The translations under genes were made by a program, and so were the position numbers. Under the pieces are notes generated by a model. That model searched no databases and was not told where the DNA came from. It saw only the letters and a program-made list of their open reading frames with translations. This document shows positions 16,922 through 25,752 of a stretch of 64,000 nucleotides of DNA, piece after piece. Source of the DNA: an uncultured Woeseiaceae bacterium (GTDB lineage: Bacteria; Pseudomonadota; Gammaproteobacteria; Steroidobacterales; Woeseiaceae); contig CAMYOJ010000012.1 in the NCBI GenBank assembly GCA_947259985.1, positions 1 to 64,000 on the forward strand, written 5' to 3'. Every line of letters starts with the position of its first letter. Positions within the stretch are counted from its first letter, which is position 1.

Positions 16922-18463
16922 ATGTCTGATTCCACACCCGCTGCCAGCAATGGCGGCTTCCTCGGCACTGTAGAACGGGTCGGCAACAAGCTGCCTGACC
17001 CCGCGGTACTGTTCATCGCGTTGCTATTTATCGTCTGGGTGCTTTCCTGGCTGCTTTCCTATTTGACGTTCAGCTACATCGATCCTCGCACCCAGGCGCC
17101 GATTGAAGTCGCCAATCAGCTTACCGGCTCTGCGCTCACGGCATTTATGACCGGCTTCGTCACGAATTTCGTCACGTTCGGCCCGATCGGTACCGTACTG
17201 GTCGCCATGCTCGGCATCGGTGTTGCAGAACATTCCGGCTTCATCACGACCGGCATTCGCGCACTGTTGAATGTCACGGCCAAATGGTTGCTGACGCCGA
17301 TGGTCATCCTCGTCGGCATCATGAGCCATTCCGCTGTTGATGCCGGTTACGTCCTCGTCATCCCGATCGGTGGCGTGATCTTCTATGCCGCGGGACGCCA
17401 CCCACTCGCGGGTATTGCGGCGGCGTTCGCCGGCGTGTCCGGCGGATTCTCGGCAAACTTCCTGCCAGCCGCACTCGATCCGTTGCTGCAGGGCCTGACG
17501 CAGGGAGGCGCGCAGCTGCTCGACCCGGCAATCGCAGTCAATACGCTCAACAACTACTTCTTCACCGCGTCATCGTCGTTCCTGATTATCGGCCTCGGCT
17601 GGTGGATCACCGACCGAATCGTCGAACCACGCGTCGCGGACACGCCGATCGACGGAAACGCCGAGGACCTGCCCGAACTTCACGACCTGAAACCCGAGGA
17701 GCGCAAGGGCCTGCGGTGGGCATTATTCGCCATGCTGCTCGGCATCGTGATCCTCGTTGCCACACTCGTGCCCGAAACGTCTCCGTGGCGGGACGCGAAC
17801 GGCGAGCTCGTGACGTTCCAGGCGCCGATCATGCAGTCCATCGTCGCGCTGATCTTCTTCCTGTTCCTGATACCGGGCATCGTGTTCGGCTACGTCGCGG
17901 GCACGATGAAGGGCATCAAGGACGTCATCGACGGCATGTCGCACTCGATGCAAACGATGGCGTACTACCTCGTCATCATGTTTTTCATCGCCCAGTTTGT
18001 GTACTCGTTCGGCGCGTCGAACCTCGGGACATTGCTGGCGCTGGCGGGCGCCGAAGCGCTCAAGAGCCTGGAGGACTATCCCTCGATCCTGATCGTCGGC
18101 ATCGTGCTGCTAACGGGCTTCGTCAACCTGTTCGTCGGTTCTGCAAGCGCCAAATGGGGCCTCCTGGCGCCGATCTTCGTGCCGATGCTCATGTCGCTCG
18201 GCGTCTCGCCAGATCTCACGCAGGCGGCATACCGTGTCGGCGACTCGAGCACGAACATCATCACGCCACTGATGCCCTACTTCCCGCTCGTCGTCGTGTA
18301 TTGCCAGCGCTACGTCAAGGGCACCGGTATCGGTACGCTGGCCGCGATGATGCTGCCATACACTCTTTGGTTCCTCGCAACCTGGACAATATTCCTGCTG
18401 CTCTACTACGCGATCGGCTTTCCGCTCGGCTTCGCTGCCAGCTACACGTATCCACCAAGCTAA
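16922..18463 (+). CDS. AbgT-family transporter
   Basis: A 513-residue membrane protein of the AbgT family, whose known members take up p-aminobenzoyl-glutamate or expel sulfonamides. Seen: GTVERVGNKLPDPAVLF at the start, LTGFVNLFVGSASAKWGLLAPIFVPM in the second pore hairpin, and AYRVGDSSTNIITPLMPYFPLVV near the end, all characteristic. An AGGGGG ribosome site precedes the ATG. The HerA-like ATPase starts 9 nt after the stop, so the two probably share a transcript, although I know of no functional link. The exact substrate is not predictable. Confidence 0.92.
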   Translation: MSDSTPAASNGGFLGTVERVGNKLPDPAVLFIALLFIVWVLSWLLSYLTFSYIDPRTQAPIEVANQLTGSALTAFMTGFVTNFVTFGPIGTVLVAMLGIGVAEHSGFITTGIRALLNVTAKWLLTPMVILVGIMSHSAVDAGYVLVIPIGGVIFYAAGRHPLAGIAAAFAGVSGGFSANFLPAALDPLLQGLTQGGAQLLDPAIAVNTLNNYFFTASSSFLIIGLGWWITDRIVEPRVADTPIDGNAEDLPELHDLKPEERKGLRWALFAMLLGIVILVATLVPETSPWRDANGELVTFQAPIMQSIVALIFFLFLIPGIVFGYVAGTMKGIKDVIDGMSHSMQTMAYYLVIMFFIAQFVYSFGASNLGTLLALAGAEALKSLEDYPSILIVGIVLLTGFVNLFVGSASAKWGLLAPIFVPMLMSLGVSPDLTQAAYRVGDSSTNIITPLMPYFPLVVVYCQRYVKGTGIGTLAAMMLPYTLWFLATWTIFLLLYYAIGFPLGFAASYTYPPS

Positions 18464-18472
18464 AGATTAACC

Positions 18473-20866
18473 ATGCTCGATTTTGAGAAACTGGGCGCTT
18501 TCTATCTCGGCAAGCGCTATGACATGGAGGCACAGAAGCTCACGGAAGAGCCTGTGCTGTACGACTCCAAGGACCTGACGACGCACGCAGCCATTATCGG
18601 CATGACGGGCTCGGGCAAGACAGGTCTCGGCATCGGCATCCTCGAGGAAGCGGCCCTCGATCACATTCCCGTGATCGCGATCGACCCGAAGGGCGACATG
18701 GGTAACCTGCTGCTGACGTTTCCGCAGCTGAAGCCCGAGAACTTCCGGCCGTGGATAAACCCTCGCACAGCCCTCGACAAGGGCCAGACTCCGGACGAGT
18801 TTGCGGCGTCCCAGGCGGCGCTTTGGAAAAAAGGCCTCGGCCAGTGGGGCCAGACGGGCAAGCGCATCGCGCAGCTGAGGAAAAACGTCGACCTCGCGAT
18901 CTACACGCCCGGCAGCAATGCAGGCATGCCCGTGTCGGTCTTGCATTCCTTCGATGCACCCGACCAGGAGCTGATCGACGACATCGATCTGTACCGCGAA
19001 CGCGTGCAGGCGACCGCGACCGGCATCCTGACGTTGCTCGACATAGATGCCGACCCGGTATCGAGCCGGGAACATATCCTGGTATCACGACTGCTCGATA
19101 AAGCCTGGAAGGAAGGCCGCAGCCTCGATGTGCCGAGCCTGATCGGCGAGATCCAGGACCCGCCGATCACCAAGATCGGCGTCATGAACATCGATTCGTT
19201 CTTCCCGGCCAATGAGCGCTTCAAGCTCGCGATGGCGCTCAACAACCTGCTGGCGGCGCCCGGTTTCGAAGCGTGGATGCAGGGTACGCCTCTGAACGCG
19301 AAGAACCTGCTGTACACCGAGGATGGTCAGCCGCGCATTTCCGTCATGGCAATCTCGCATCTCGACGACGCGCAGCGCATGTTTTTTGTGTCCATGTTGC
19401 TCAACGAGCTCATCGGCTGGATGCGGGCGCAGCCCGGCACCTCGAGCCTGCGCGCAATCCTGTACATGGACGAGATCTTCGGCTACATGCCGCCGGTCGC
19501 AAACCCGCCGTCGAAGAAGTTGTTCCTGACGCTTTTGAAGCAGGCGCGTGCTTACGGTCTCGGCCTCGTGCTGGCGACACAAAACCCTGTCGACCTAGAC
19601 TACAAGGGACTGTCGAACACGGGTACCTGGTTCATCGGTCGCCTGCAGACCGAGCGCGACAAGGCGCGCGTCATGGAGGGCCTCGAGGGCGCAACGGCCG
19701 GCAACTTCGACAAACAGACAATGGAGCGCACGATTGCCGGATTGGGCAAACGCCGCTTCCTGCTGCACAACGTGCACGAGGACGAGCCCGTCGTCTTCAA
19801 CACGCGCTGGGTGCTTTCCTATCTTGCCGGTCCGTTGACGCGCGACCACATTCGCACCCTGATGAAGACGGCGAAGAACAAAGTCACCGCCGCCGCGATG
19901 GCTGTTTCCAAACCCATACGCAAAAGCGCTGAAAGCGCGCCGGCCCTGCCGCCGTCTATTGACCAGCTCTTCGTGCCAGGCTCGGGCGAGAACCTCGTCT
20001 ATCATCCGCGCCTCGTCGCGGGCGGCGATGTTGTATTCACGAGTGCACGCTACAACATCGAGGATGAACGCGCCGTTCTGCATACGGTCGAGTTCGAGGA
20101 CGGCCCCGTCGATATCGACTGGGACAACAGCGAGCCACTCGAGCTCGCGATCGACGGCCTGAACGATGACGGCGAGGAGGGCGCGACTTACGCTGACTGC
20201 CCCGCGGCAGCCGACAACACCGAAGCTTACGCCGCCTGGGGCAAAGACTACAAGCGTTGGCTGCGGCAGAACGAAACCGTCACGCTTTACCGCAGCAAGC
20301 GTTTCAAGCTGACCTCCTTGTCCACCGAAACCGAGGGCGACTTCCGGGCAAGGTTGCAGGATGCCGCCAGCGAAAAACGCGATGCCGCGATTGCCAAGAT
20401 TCGCAAACGATATGCAACGAAGGTGACGACGCTGGAAAACCGGCTCATGCGCGCAGAGCAGGCTATCGCCGTGCAAAAAGAGCAATCGACCAAACGCAAG
20501 CTCGATACGGCAATCTCTTTCGGCACTGCCATTCTGGGCGCCGTTCTCGGTCGCAAGAAATTGTCGAGCAGCACCGCCACGAAAATGGGTTCGGCCATCA
20601 AGACGGCCGGCAGCGCCCGCAAGGAAGCCGCCGACGTCGAGCGCGCGAAGCAAACGGCCGAGAAGGTGAGAAGCGACATCGCCGCCCTCAACAAAGAACT
20701 CGAGGAAGAAGTCGCGAAGCTGGATACCTCATTCGACGCGCAGAGCGAGGAGCTCGATGAGATCGTCGTACGCGCCAAGAGCACGGATATTCACGTCGCC
20801 GTAACCGGCCTCGCCTGGCTGCCGTATACGGCGGATGAAAAAGGGCGCCTGCGGCCAGCCTGGTAG
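18473..20866 (+). CDS. HerA-like P-loop ATPase with C-terminal coiled coil
   Basis: A 797-residue ATPase. The Walker A motif GMTGSGKT is at residues 43-50 and a Walker B motif (AILYMDEIFGYMP) near 327-334, followed by LLKQARAYGLGLVLATQNP, which is the arrangement of HerA/FtsK/VirB4-type hexameric motors (DUF87/DUF853 group). Residues about 640-770 are highly charged and predicted coiled coil (LENRLMRAEQAIAVQKEQ, KVRSDIAALNKELEEE), broken by a Gly/Ala-rich stretch (SFGTAILGAVLGRK). The family is found widely in bacteria as an uncharacterised ATP-binding protein. No nuclease such as NurA lies nearby, so a DNA role cannot be supported from context. Confidence 0.75.
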   Translation: MLDFEKLGAFYLGKRYDMEAQKLTEEPVLYDSKDLTTHAAIIGMTGSGKTGLGIGILEEAALDHIPVIAIDPKGDMGNLLLTFPQLKPENFRPWINPRTALDKGQTPDEFAASQAALWKKGLGQWGQTGKRIAQLRKNVDLAIYTPGSNAGMPVSVLHSFDAPDQELIDDIDLYRERVQATATGILTLLDIDADPVSSREHILVSRLLDKAWKEGRSLDVPSLIGEIQDPPITKIGVMNIDSFFPANERFKLAMALNNLLAAPGFEAWMQGTPLNAKNLLYTEDGQPRISVMAISHLDDAQRMFFVSMLLNELIGWMRAQPGTSSLRAILYMDEIFGYMPPVANPPSKKLFLTLLKQARAYGLGLVLATQNPVDLDYKGLSNTGTWFIGRLQTERDKARVMEGLEGATAGNFDKQTMERTIAGLGKRRFLLHNVHEDEPVVFNTRWVLSYLAGPLTRDHIRTLMKTAKNKVTAAAMAVSKPIRKSAESAPALPPSIDQLFVPGSGENLVYHPRLVAGGDVVFTSARYNIEDERAVLHTVEFEDGPVDIDWDNSEPLELAIDGLNDDGEEGATYADCPAAADNTEAYAAWGKDYKRWLRQNETVTLYRSKRFKLTSLSTETEGDFRARLQDAASEKRDAAIAKIRKRYATKVTTLENRLMRAEQAIAVQKEQSTKRKLDTAISFGTAILGAVLGRKKLSSSTATKMGSAIKTAGSARKEAADVERAKQTAEKVRSDIAALNKELEEEVAKLDTSFDAQSEELDEIVVRAKSTDIHVAVTGLAWLPYTADEKGRLRPAW

Positions 20867-20884
20867 CCGGTAGAACCTGCCGCT

Positions 20885-21253
20885 CTAGCTTTCCCCGAGT
20901 TGCTCTTCTATCGATCTTGTCTTGTCGATGAGCACGTCCCCGGTGTGCTTCGTGGAAACGGTTTCCACGAGAGTGATCCAGCATTCGTCTTCTGCCACGG
21001 GATTGTGCCTGGCTCCCCTGGGGACAACGTGGAAGTCCCCTTCATTCAATACCACACGATCTTTCTCGTACTCGATAACCAGCCGCCCTTTGAGGATGTA
21101 GAACAGCTCATCCTCGTCATCGTGCTTGTGCCACGTAAGTGATCCTTTGAGTTTTGCGACCTTTATGAACTGATCGTTCACTCTCCCGACTACTCGCGGT
21201 GACCAGTACTCATCCACAAGTTCGAGTTCCTTCAGGAGATTTACCGTCTTCAT
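20885..21253 (-). CDS. Small cupin-domain protein
   Basis: A 122-residue single-domain cupin. The metal-binding motifs are visible: LTWHKHDDEDELFYILKG (His, His, Glu) and DFHVVPRGARHNPVAE (second His). I chose the inner ATG (complement of 21251-21253) because the family usually begins MKTVNLLxxLELVDEYWSPR; an ATG 15 codons upstream is also in frame. Its substrate is unknown; members of this kind are annotated as mannose-6-phosphate isomerase-like or generic cupins. It is convergent with the HerA-like gene, 18 nt apart. Confidence 0.8.
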   Translation of the reverse strand: MKTVNLLKELELVDEYWSPRVVGRVNDQFIKVAKLKGSLTWHKHDDEDELFYILKGRLVIEYEKDRVVLNEGDFHVVPRGARHNPVAEDECWITLVETVSTKHTGDVLIDKTRSIEEQLGES

Positions 21254-21317
21254 ATCAATCAAGTCTCGATGGCGGATACCGCCTGTTTTCCCCAGCAACG
21301 ATGAAACCCGAATGACC

Positions 21318-21352
21318 GGAGTCGAACCGCCTCAATACGGCAGTTCGACTCC
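21318..21352. repeat. 10-bp inverted repeat between two minus-strand genes
   Basis: GGAGTCGAAC (21318-21327) and GTTCGACTCC (21343-21352) are perfect complements around a 15-nt loop. It lies between the stop of the secreted protein gene and the cupin start. No T tract follows on either strand, so a classic terminator is unlikely. The GTTCGACTCC half recalls a tRNA T arm, but no tRNA can be folded around it. Confidence 0.4.
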
Positions 21353-21365
21353 AATTTCCGTACAC

Positions 21366-22148
21366 CTATCTGATTTGGGCGGCTCGTCTTAGCCTGGCGT
21401 CGTAGACGCGCGAGACGTCGCAGTCGAATTGATCGCCAGTAAGCTCCATCCTCTTACGCCAAAGCTCGCCATTGCCCAGGCGCTCGAGATCAGCGCCCAG
21501 TGACGCATAATTGGCATGAACGCCGAGCAATTTGAAGTCCAGCGTGGTCTCACCGCCGCCACCGTAAGTGGGCCACCATTGATAAATCGCAACCTTTGAG
21601 CCGTCGTCGCCGAGCGTCTTCGCCCAGGCCGACATTCTTTCAACAATCGTATCGTACGTGGCCCCTTCCTTTATCGCGCAGTCGGTGAATGTGATGACGC
21701 CCGTATTCGAGGGCCCGGCGTCATAATCCGGCGGTAACTTGAACGCCCGGGACACGAATCCGAGGTGGGCGCCACAATTCATTACTTTGCCAAATTCGGC
21801 CCTGATCGCGCCGCCGGTCGCTATGTAACTGTCGCGCCCCTGGCCCATTGCGTCGCCGTCTTTCCAGGCGCCCAGCCAAAGCACGTCGAAGTCTTGCTCA
21901 TCCGTAAAGTATTGGGGCGTCAGCGTCCATGCCTGGTAGGTGTCGGCTTCATTCTCGTCCATATACGCGTTCCATTTGTCAGCAACGACATCCAGATCGC
22001 CCGGCCCCTGGCCTTCATTGTAATTACACGCCCACAGTTCTGTCGGCACAAACTTTGCCAGTCGATCGTCATCCTGTGCCTCGACACAGCTGGCGCTGAC
22101 AAGCGTGAGAACCCCTGCTGACAGTATCGTGATAATCAATCTGCTCAT
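21366..22148 (-). CDS. Secreted protein of unknown function
   Basis: A 260-residue protein with an N-terminal signal peptide (RLIITILSAGVLTLVSA, cleavage near residue 24, VEA-QDD). The mature part contains two related stretches: LWACNYNEGQGPGDLD...WNAYMDENEADTYQAW and ITFTDCAIKEGATYDTIVERMSAWAK, each pairing a Cys/Glu-Gly segment with an amphipathic helix, which suggests a duplicated small alpha/beta domain. This reminds me of ferredoxin-like dimeric alpha/beta barrel folds, but I cannot assign a family. An AAAGGA ribosome site lies upstream of the ATG. Confidence 0.7.
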   Translation of the reverse strand: MSRLIITILSAGVLTLVSASCVEAQDDDRLAKFVPTELWACNYNEGQGPGDLDVVADKWNAYMDENEADTYQAWTLTPQYFTDEQDFDVLWLGAWKDGDAMGQGRDSYIATGGAIRAEFGKVMNCGAHLGFVSRAFKLPPDYDAGPSNTGVITFTDCAIKEGATYDTIVERMSAWAKTLGDDGSKVAIYQWWPTYGGGGETTLDFKLLGVHANYASLGADLERLGNGELWRKRMELTGDQFDCDVSRVYDARLRRAAQIR

Positions 22149-22389
22149 ATCCGTTATCCTTTATTTCTTTTATTTATTGCGCTGCGGCTCCCCGAAGAGC
22201 CCCAGGGTCGTCGGGGAGTCATGGATGGCTTCTGAAAGGAAGCGAGGACTTATGGCTTTCCGCGCCCGCTTTTGGCGCTTTCGGCTTTTTGCTTATTGTT
22301 CCTTAAGCATAGTACACGGTCTGTAACTTTGCCGGCCGGCAGAGGCCGCAACCAAGGCGGTCACTCACCCAGCTTGATTTTGGAAGCGA

Positions 22390-23532
22390 TCAGTCTCTAG
22401 GCGTGAGCTTCAGCAATCGCCCGGTGCTTTCGCGCCTGTCGTCCTCGAGCACCCATAGCGCACCGGCCGGGCCCTCAACGATGCTGCGAATCCGCGCCCC
22501 CATGGGGTAGCGTTCGACTTCGCGCGCCGCGTCACCATCGAGTTCTATTCTGACGATGGCCCGCGACGACAGCCCGGCAGCAAATGCATCGCCGCGCCAG
22601 CCTGCGAACAGCTTTCCACGATAGACCATCAGGTCTCCCGGCGAGATGACGGGCGTCCACCATATTGCCGGTTCGTCGAATTCCGGTCGCGTGTCGTGAT
22701 CCGGAATCTCGCGGCTGTCGTAATGATCTCCATTAGAGACCACCGGGTACCCGTAGTTACCCCCGCGAACGATGCGATTGAGTTCGTCGCCACCGGCCGG
22801 GCCCATCTCGATTTCCCAGAGCTGGCCGTCGAGATCGTATGCCATGCCGAGGGGATTGCGGTGCCCAAGGGACCAGATTTCTCCGTACACGCCTTCGTCA
22901 TCGGCGAGCGGGTTTTCACTAAAATAATCCACGAAGGGATTGTCGTCGGGAATTGATCCATCGTCATTGAGGCGCAGGACCTTGCCAATGTTCGACTGCA
23001 TATCCTGGGCCGGCGTGAATTTCTGCCGATCCCCGGAAGAGATCCACAGATAGCCATCGTCATCGAACAGAATTCTATGGCCATAGTGGCCACGCCCTGC
23101 CATCTTCGGGTATTGCCGCCAGACGACCTCGACCGACGACAGCGTTCCCCCACCACGCTCGTTGAGGGTCAGTACCGCTCGGGCAACAGCAGCGCCGCGC
23201 GTATCCCCCACGCCGGGCTCGGCGTAACTCACGTAAACAAGATTGTTGGTGGCGAACTCCGGGTGCAAAGCAATATCACCAAGCCCCCCCTGGCCACCAT
23301 AGTCGACATCCGGCCCCCAGCGGAGCGGCCCGGCCTTCTTGCCGTCCGCCGTCACTATGAAGACGCTTCCTTTCTTTTCCGTCACGAGCATGCGGCCGTC
23401 CGGCAGGAACGCCATGGCCCATGGCTCGTCGAACGACGTGATCGGTTCAACGTCGAACGGCAAATCGGTTTGCGCCTCGGCTGAGACGACCAACAGGAGA
23501 CTCAGCGCGGTCGTTAGTAGTCGTTGCATCAT
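22390..23532 (-). CDS. PQQ-dependent aldose sugar dehydrogenase (YliI/Asd-like), periplasmic
   Basis: A 380-residue six-bladed beta-propeller of the soluble glucose/sorbosone dehydrogenase family, which oxidises aldoses in the periplasm with pyrroloquinoline quinone. A signal peptide covers residues 1-20. Family motifs are FDEPWAMAFLPDGRMLVTEKKG at the start, GHYGHRILFDDDGYLWISSGDR (with the catalytic His), SLGHRNPLGMAYD and GGDELNRIVRGGNYGYP. The length fits the YliI type (about 370). No pqq biosynthesis gene is in this window. A second Met follows the first, so the start may be one codon shorter. Confidence 0.9.
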   Translation of the reverse strand: MMQRLLTTALSLLLVVSAEAQTDLPFDVEPITSFDEPWAMAFLPDGRMLVTEKKGSVFIVTADGKKAGPLRWGPDVDYGGQGGLGDIALHPEFATNNLVYVSYAEPGVGDTRGAAVARAVLTLNERGGGTLSSVEVVWRQYPKMAGRGHYGHRILFDDDGYLWISSGDRQKFTPAQDMQSNIGKVLRLNDDGSIPDDNPFVDYFSENPLADDEGVYGEIWSLGHRNPLGMAYDLDGQLWEIEMGPAGGDELNRIVRGGNYGYPVVSNGDHYDSREIPDHDTRPEFDEPAIWWTPVISPGDLMVYRGKLFAGWRGDAFAAGLSSRAIVRIELDGDAAREVERYPMGARIRSIVEGPAGALWVLEDDRRESTGRLLKLTPRD

Positions 23533-23562
23533 GGAAGGCCCCGTTTGTTTTGTTGTATCCAG

Positions 23563-24354
23563 TCAATCGCCGATGCAGGAACCTGCGTAGGCTTTCGTCA
23601 CGCCTGCGTTATCGAGCTGGCAATCATTGTCGTACGTGACACCATCCATGCCGCACACGGGCGAATAATCGCGCGGGCAGTTGCGCCCGAGGTTTTCGCA
23701 GACGCCGGCATATTCGATGCTGACGCCGCGCCGCTCCGCCTGGCAGGCATTGCTGTAGGTCATGCCGTCGTAGCCACAGACCGGCACGAACAGGTTCGGA
23801 CAGGGACGTAGCCCGCAGATACCCTGGGTGAAGGTCTGAACGCCGGCTTTCTGGGCGTGACAGGCGTTGTCATAGGTTTCCCCGTTATCGCCACAGACCG
23901 GGGCAAATACCTTGGGGCAATTATCGAGATCGCATTGGTCTTTGCGTTGCACGGGTATGCGCTCGGCGTCAGCCTCGCAGCGATTGATGAACGTGCGCCC
24001 GTTCATGCCGCAGACCGGTTCCCTGATCGACGGACAACCGTTCGGCGTGCAGGCGCCGAGGCCCGCGATCTCGACCTGCGACTTGGCCGCGAAGCATTCG
24101 TTGATATAGGTGTTGCCATCGATGCCACAGACGGGATCGAAGGTCTCGGGGCAATCGCCGGTTTCCTCGGGGCAAATGCCCTTGCTTACGACCTCAACGC
24201 CCGAAGCTCCTGCTACACACTCGTTGCTGTACGTCTGGCCATCTGCGCCACAGACCGGATCGTATTGCTGCGTGCAGGCAACCTCCTGAGCGCCCACCGC
24301 TGCGACGGGCAACATCAGTAACAGCAGGGTCCTGTAAACGATGCTTTGTCTCAT
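23563..24354 (-). CDS. Secreted protein with six tandem Kazal-type protease inhibitor domains
   Basis: A 263-residue protein: signal peptide (residues 1-22, TLLLLMLPVAAVGA), then six consecutive Kazal domains of about 35-40 residues and nothing else. Each has the signature C-x6-PVCG-x-(D/N)G-x-T-(Y/F)-x-N-x-C and a closing Cys, that is four cysteines per domain instead of the classical six. By alignment with avian ovomucoid third domain, the P1 residue (second after the first Cys) is Gln, Glu, Ser, Lys, Asn and Arg in domains 1 to 6. Lys and Arg predict trypsin-like targets and Glu a glutamyl endopeptidase. It lies upstream of the sugar dehydrogenase on the same strand, 30 nt apart. A defence against foreign or grazer proteases is inference. 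Confidence 0.9.
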   Translation of the reverse strand: MRQSIVYRTLLLLMLPVAAVGAQEVACTQQYDPVCGADGQTYSNECVAGASGVEVVSKGICPEETGDCPETFDPVCGIDGNTYINECFAAKSQVEIAGLGACTPNGCPSIREPVCGMNGRTFINRCEADAERIPVQRKDQCDLDNCPKVFAPVCGDNGETYDNACHAQKAGVQTFTQGICGLRPCPNLFVPVCGYDGMTYSNACQAERRGVSIEYAGVCENLGRNCPRDYSPVCGMDGVTYDNDCQLDNAGVTKAYAGSCIGD

Positions 24355-24406
24355 GAGATCAATGCGTCCATGTGCCTATCCTTAGAGCGCGGCAAGCTCA
24401 TACGGT

Positions 24407-25024
24407 TCAACGAATCCTGGCCGAGCCCCAGTAGTTGTAGCTGAGCACACGAAGCCCCGGTATGTAGCTGCGATTATCGTCCTCCAGCGCAAAGCCGGAC
24501 TCGTCCAGCAGCGCGGGGATATCGCGGTGCATATTGCAGCCGCCGGCCAGCCGTTTCCACCCGGGATTCAGGCGTTGCTGCCACTTGTGCACGCCTGCAT
24601 CCGGTGCTTTGCCGTGTTCGCAGTACAAGAGCTGTCCGTCGGGCTTCAGGACGCGGCGCATTCCGGCAAGGGCTGGCGCGACGTCGGATATCGTACACAA
24701 CGTGTACGTAACGACGACCGTATCGACGCTGTTGTCCTCGAGGGGTATTTCCTCGCCCGGCAGATCGATCAGCTCGATGTCGATGGGGCTGGCCGCCAGG
24801 CGCTTACCGGCAAGACGACGCATTCCTTCCGAGGGTTCGAGACCCCAAACCCGCCGCACCTTGTCGTTATCGTAGAAGGGCAGGTTCAGGCCGCTTCCGA
24901 ATCCGATTTCCAACACGTCGCCACGGGCCTTCGGTACTATTTTCTGCCTTTGCTTCCGTGCCGGCTTTACGCCGCACACGAGATTCGTCATCCGCGGCAA
25001 AATGCGATCTTCGTACCAGCTCAC
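24407..25024 (-). CDS. Class I SAM-dependent methyltransferase
   Basis: A 205-residue methyltransferase with motif I VLEIGFGSGLNLPFY, an acidic residue after strand 2 (VWGLEPSEGMRR), motif II/III SVDTVVVTYTLCTI and a post-motif LKPDGQLLYCEHGKAPD. The C-terminal GGCNMHRDIPALLDESGF is typical of the UbiE/METTL7-like group acting on small or lipid molecules. The substrate is not known. Its ATG overlaps the TGA of the preceding yibQ-like gene by four bases, so it is the last gene of the envC-ctpA-yibQ operon. Confidence 0.85.
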   Translation of the reverse strand: MSWYEDRILPRMTNLVCGVKPARKQRQKIVPKARGDVLEIGFGSGLNLPFYDNDKVRRVWGLEPSEGMRRLAGKRLAASPIDIELIDLPGEEIPLEDNSVDTVVVTYTLCTISDVAPALAGMRRVLKPDGQLLYCEHGKAPDAGVHKWQQRLNPGWKRLAGGCNMHRDIPALLDESGFALEDDNRSYIPGLRVLSYNYWGSARIR

Positions 25025-25752
25025 CGCACCATCTCGCTGATCCGGACAAGCTCGAAACCCTCGCGCTCGAGTTCGCTCAACTCCCGTTCGAGCAGGTCGA
25101 GGGTGGCGCGATAAGGATGGCCAATTGCCACGACCCTGCCTCGCTTGAGCGCCAGCCGCTTCATGCGGGCAAATTCCCTTTCGACGGTTTCAGGCGAGCG
25201 ATCCGGGTCGAGAAAAACGTCGCGCTTGATCGCGTCAACGCCCGCTTCGGCTGCTATCTGCAATGCAACGCTGTGGTGGGTAGTAAAACTGTCCACGAAA
25301 AACAGGTTGTCGCGTGCACTGATCTCTTCCATGAGCCACTGCATGTGCCCGGGGTGACGAGTCAGCAGGCTGCCGCGATGGCCGTTAACGCCAATCGCGT
25401 GCGGCACAGATTCGAGTGCCTCTTCGAAGACGGAACCGACCCGCTCCCGGCTCATGTCGAGCTCGATGCTAACCGGGTCACTGGACGCCTCTTCGGAATT
25501 CGCTTGCAGCGGCAAGTGAACGAGCACCTCCTTGCCATTTTCATGCGCGTGACGAGCGAGCATCTCAGCTCGTGGTGCGCCCGGTATCACGCCGAATGCC
25601 AGCGGTCCTGGCAAAGCAATGGCGCGACGCCCGGCATCCAACTGATAACCGAGATCGTCGATGATAATGGCGATGTGCGCGCGCGCACCGGCGCCCGTAT
25701 GCGTCGCGAAAAGCAGCAGCGCCGCTGCGAAGCACCCCCTGGCAGCCGTCAT
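25021..25752 (-). CDS. Divergent polysaccharide deacetylase (YibQ family)
   Basis: A 243-residue protein with an N-terminal signal peptide (about residues 1-23) and a divergent polysaccharide deacetylase fold: AHIAIIIDDLGYQ with the Asp-Asp pair, GPLAFGVIPGAP, VLVHLPLQ, GVNGHRGSLLT, FFVDSFTTHHS and VVAIGHPYRATL. The family occurs beside envC and ctpA in many Gammaproteobacteria and is thought to act on the envelope or peptidoglycan, but its reaction is not established. The ATG overlaps the stop of ctpA, and its own stop overlaps the methyltransferase start (ATGA in both cases). Confidence 0.9.
   Translation of the reverse strand: MTAARGCFAAALLLFATHTGAGARAHIAIIIDDLGYQLDAGRRAIALPGPLAFGVIPGAPRAEMLARHAHENGKEVLVHLPLQANSEEASSDPVSIELDMSRERVGSVFEEALESVPHAIGVNGHRGSLLTRHPGHMQWLMEEISARDNLFFVDSFTTHHSVALQIAAEAGVDAIKRDVFLDPDRSPETVEREFARMKRLALKRGRVVAIGHPYRATLDLLERELSELEREGFELVRISEMVR

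Noticed and set aside
21318..21352. tRNA-like GTTCGACTCC next to an inverted repeat
   Set aside because: No acceptor, D or anticodon arm can be folded around it, and the two halves are simply complements of each other.
22105..22326. Plus-strand frame of 73 residues with a hydrophobic start
   Set aside because: It begins inside the secreted protein gene and its hydrophobic part is the antisense of that signal peptide and A-rich leader; no ribosome site.
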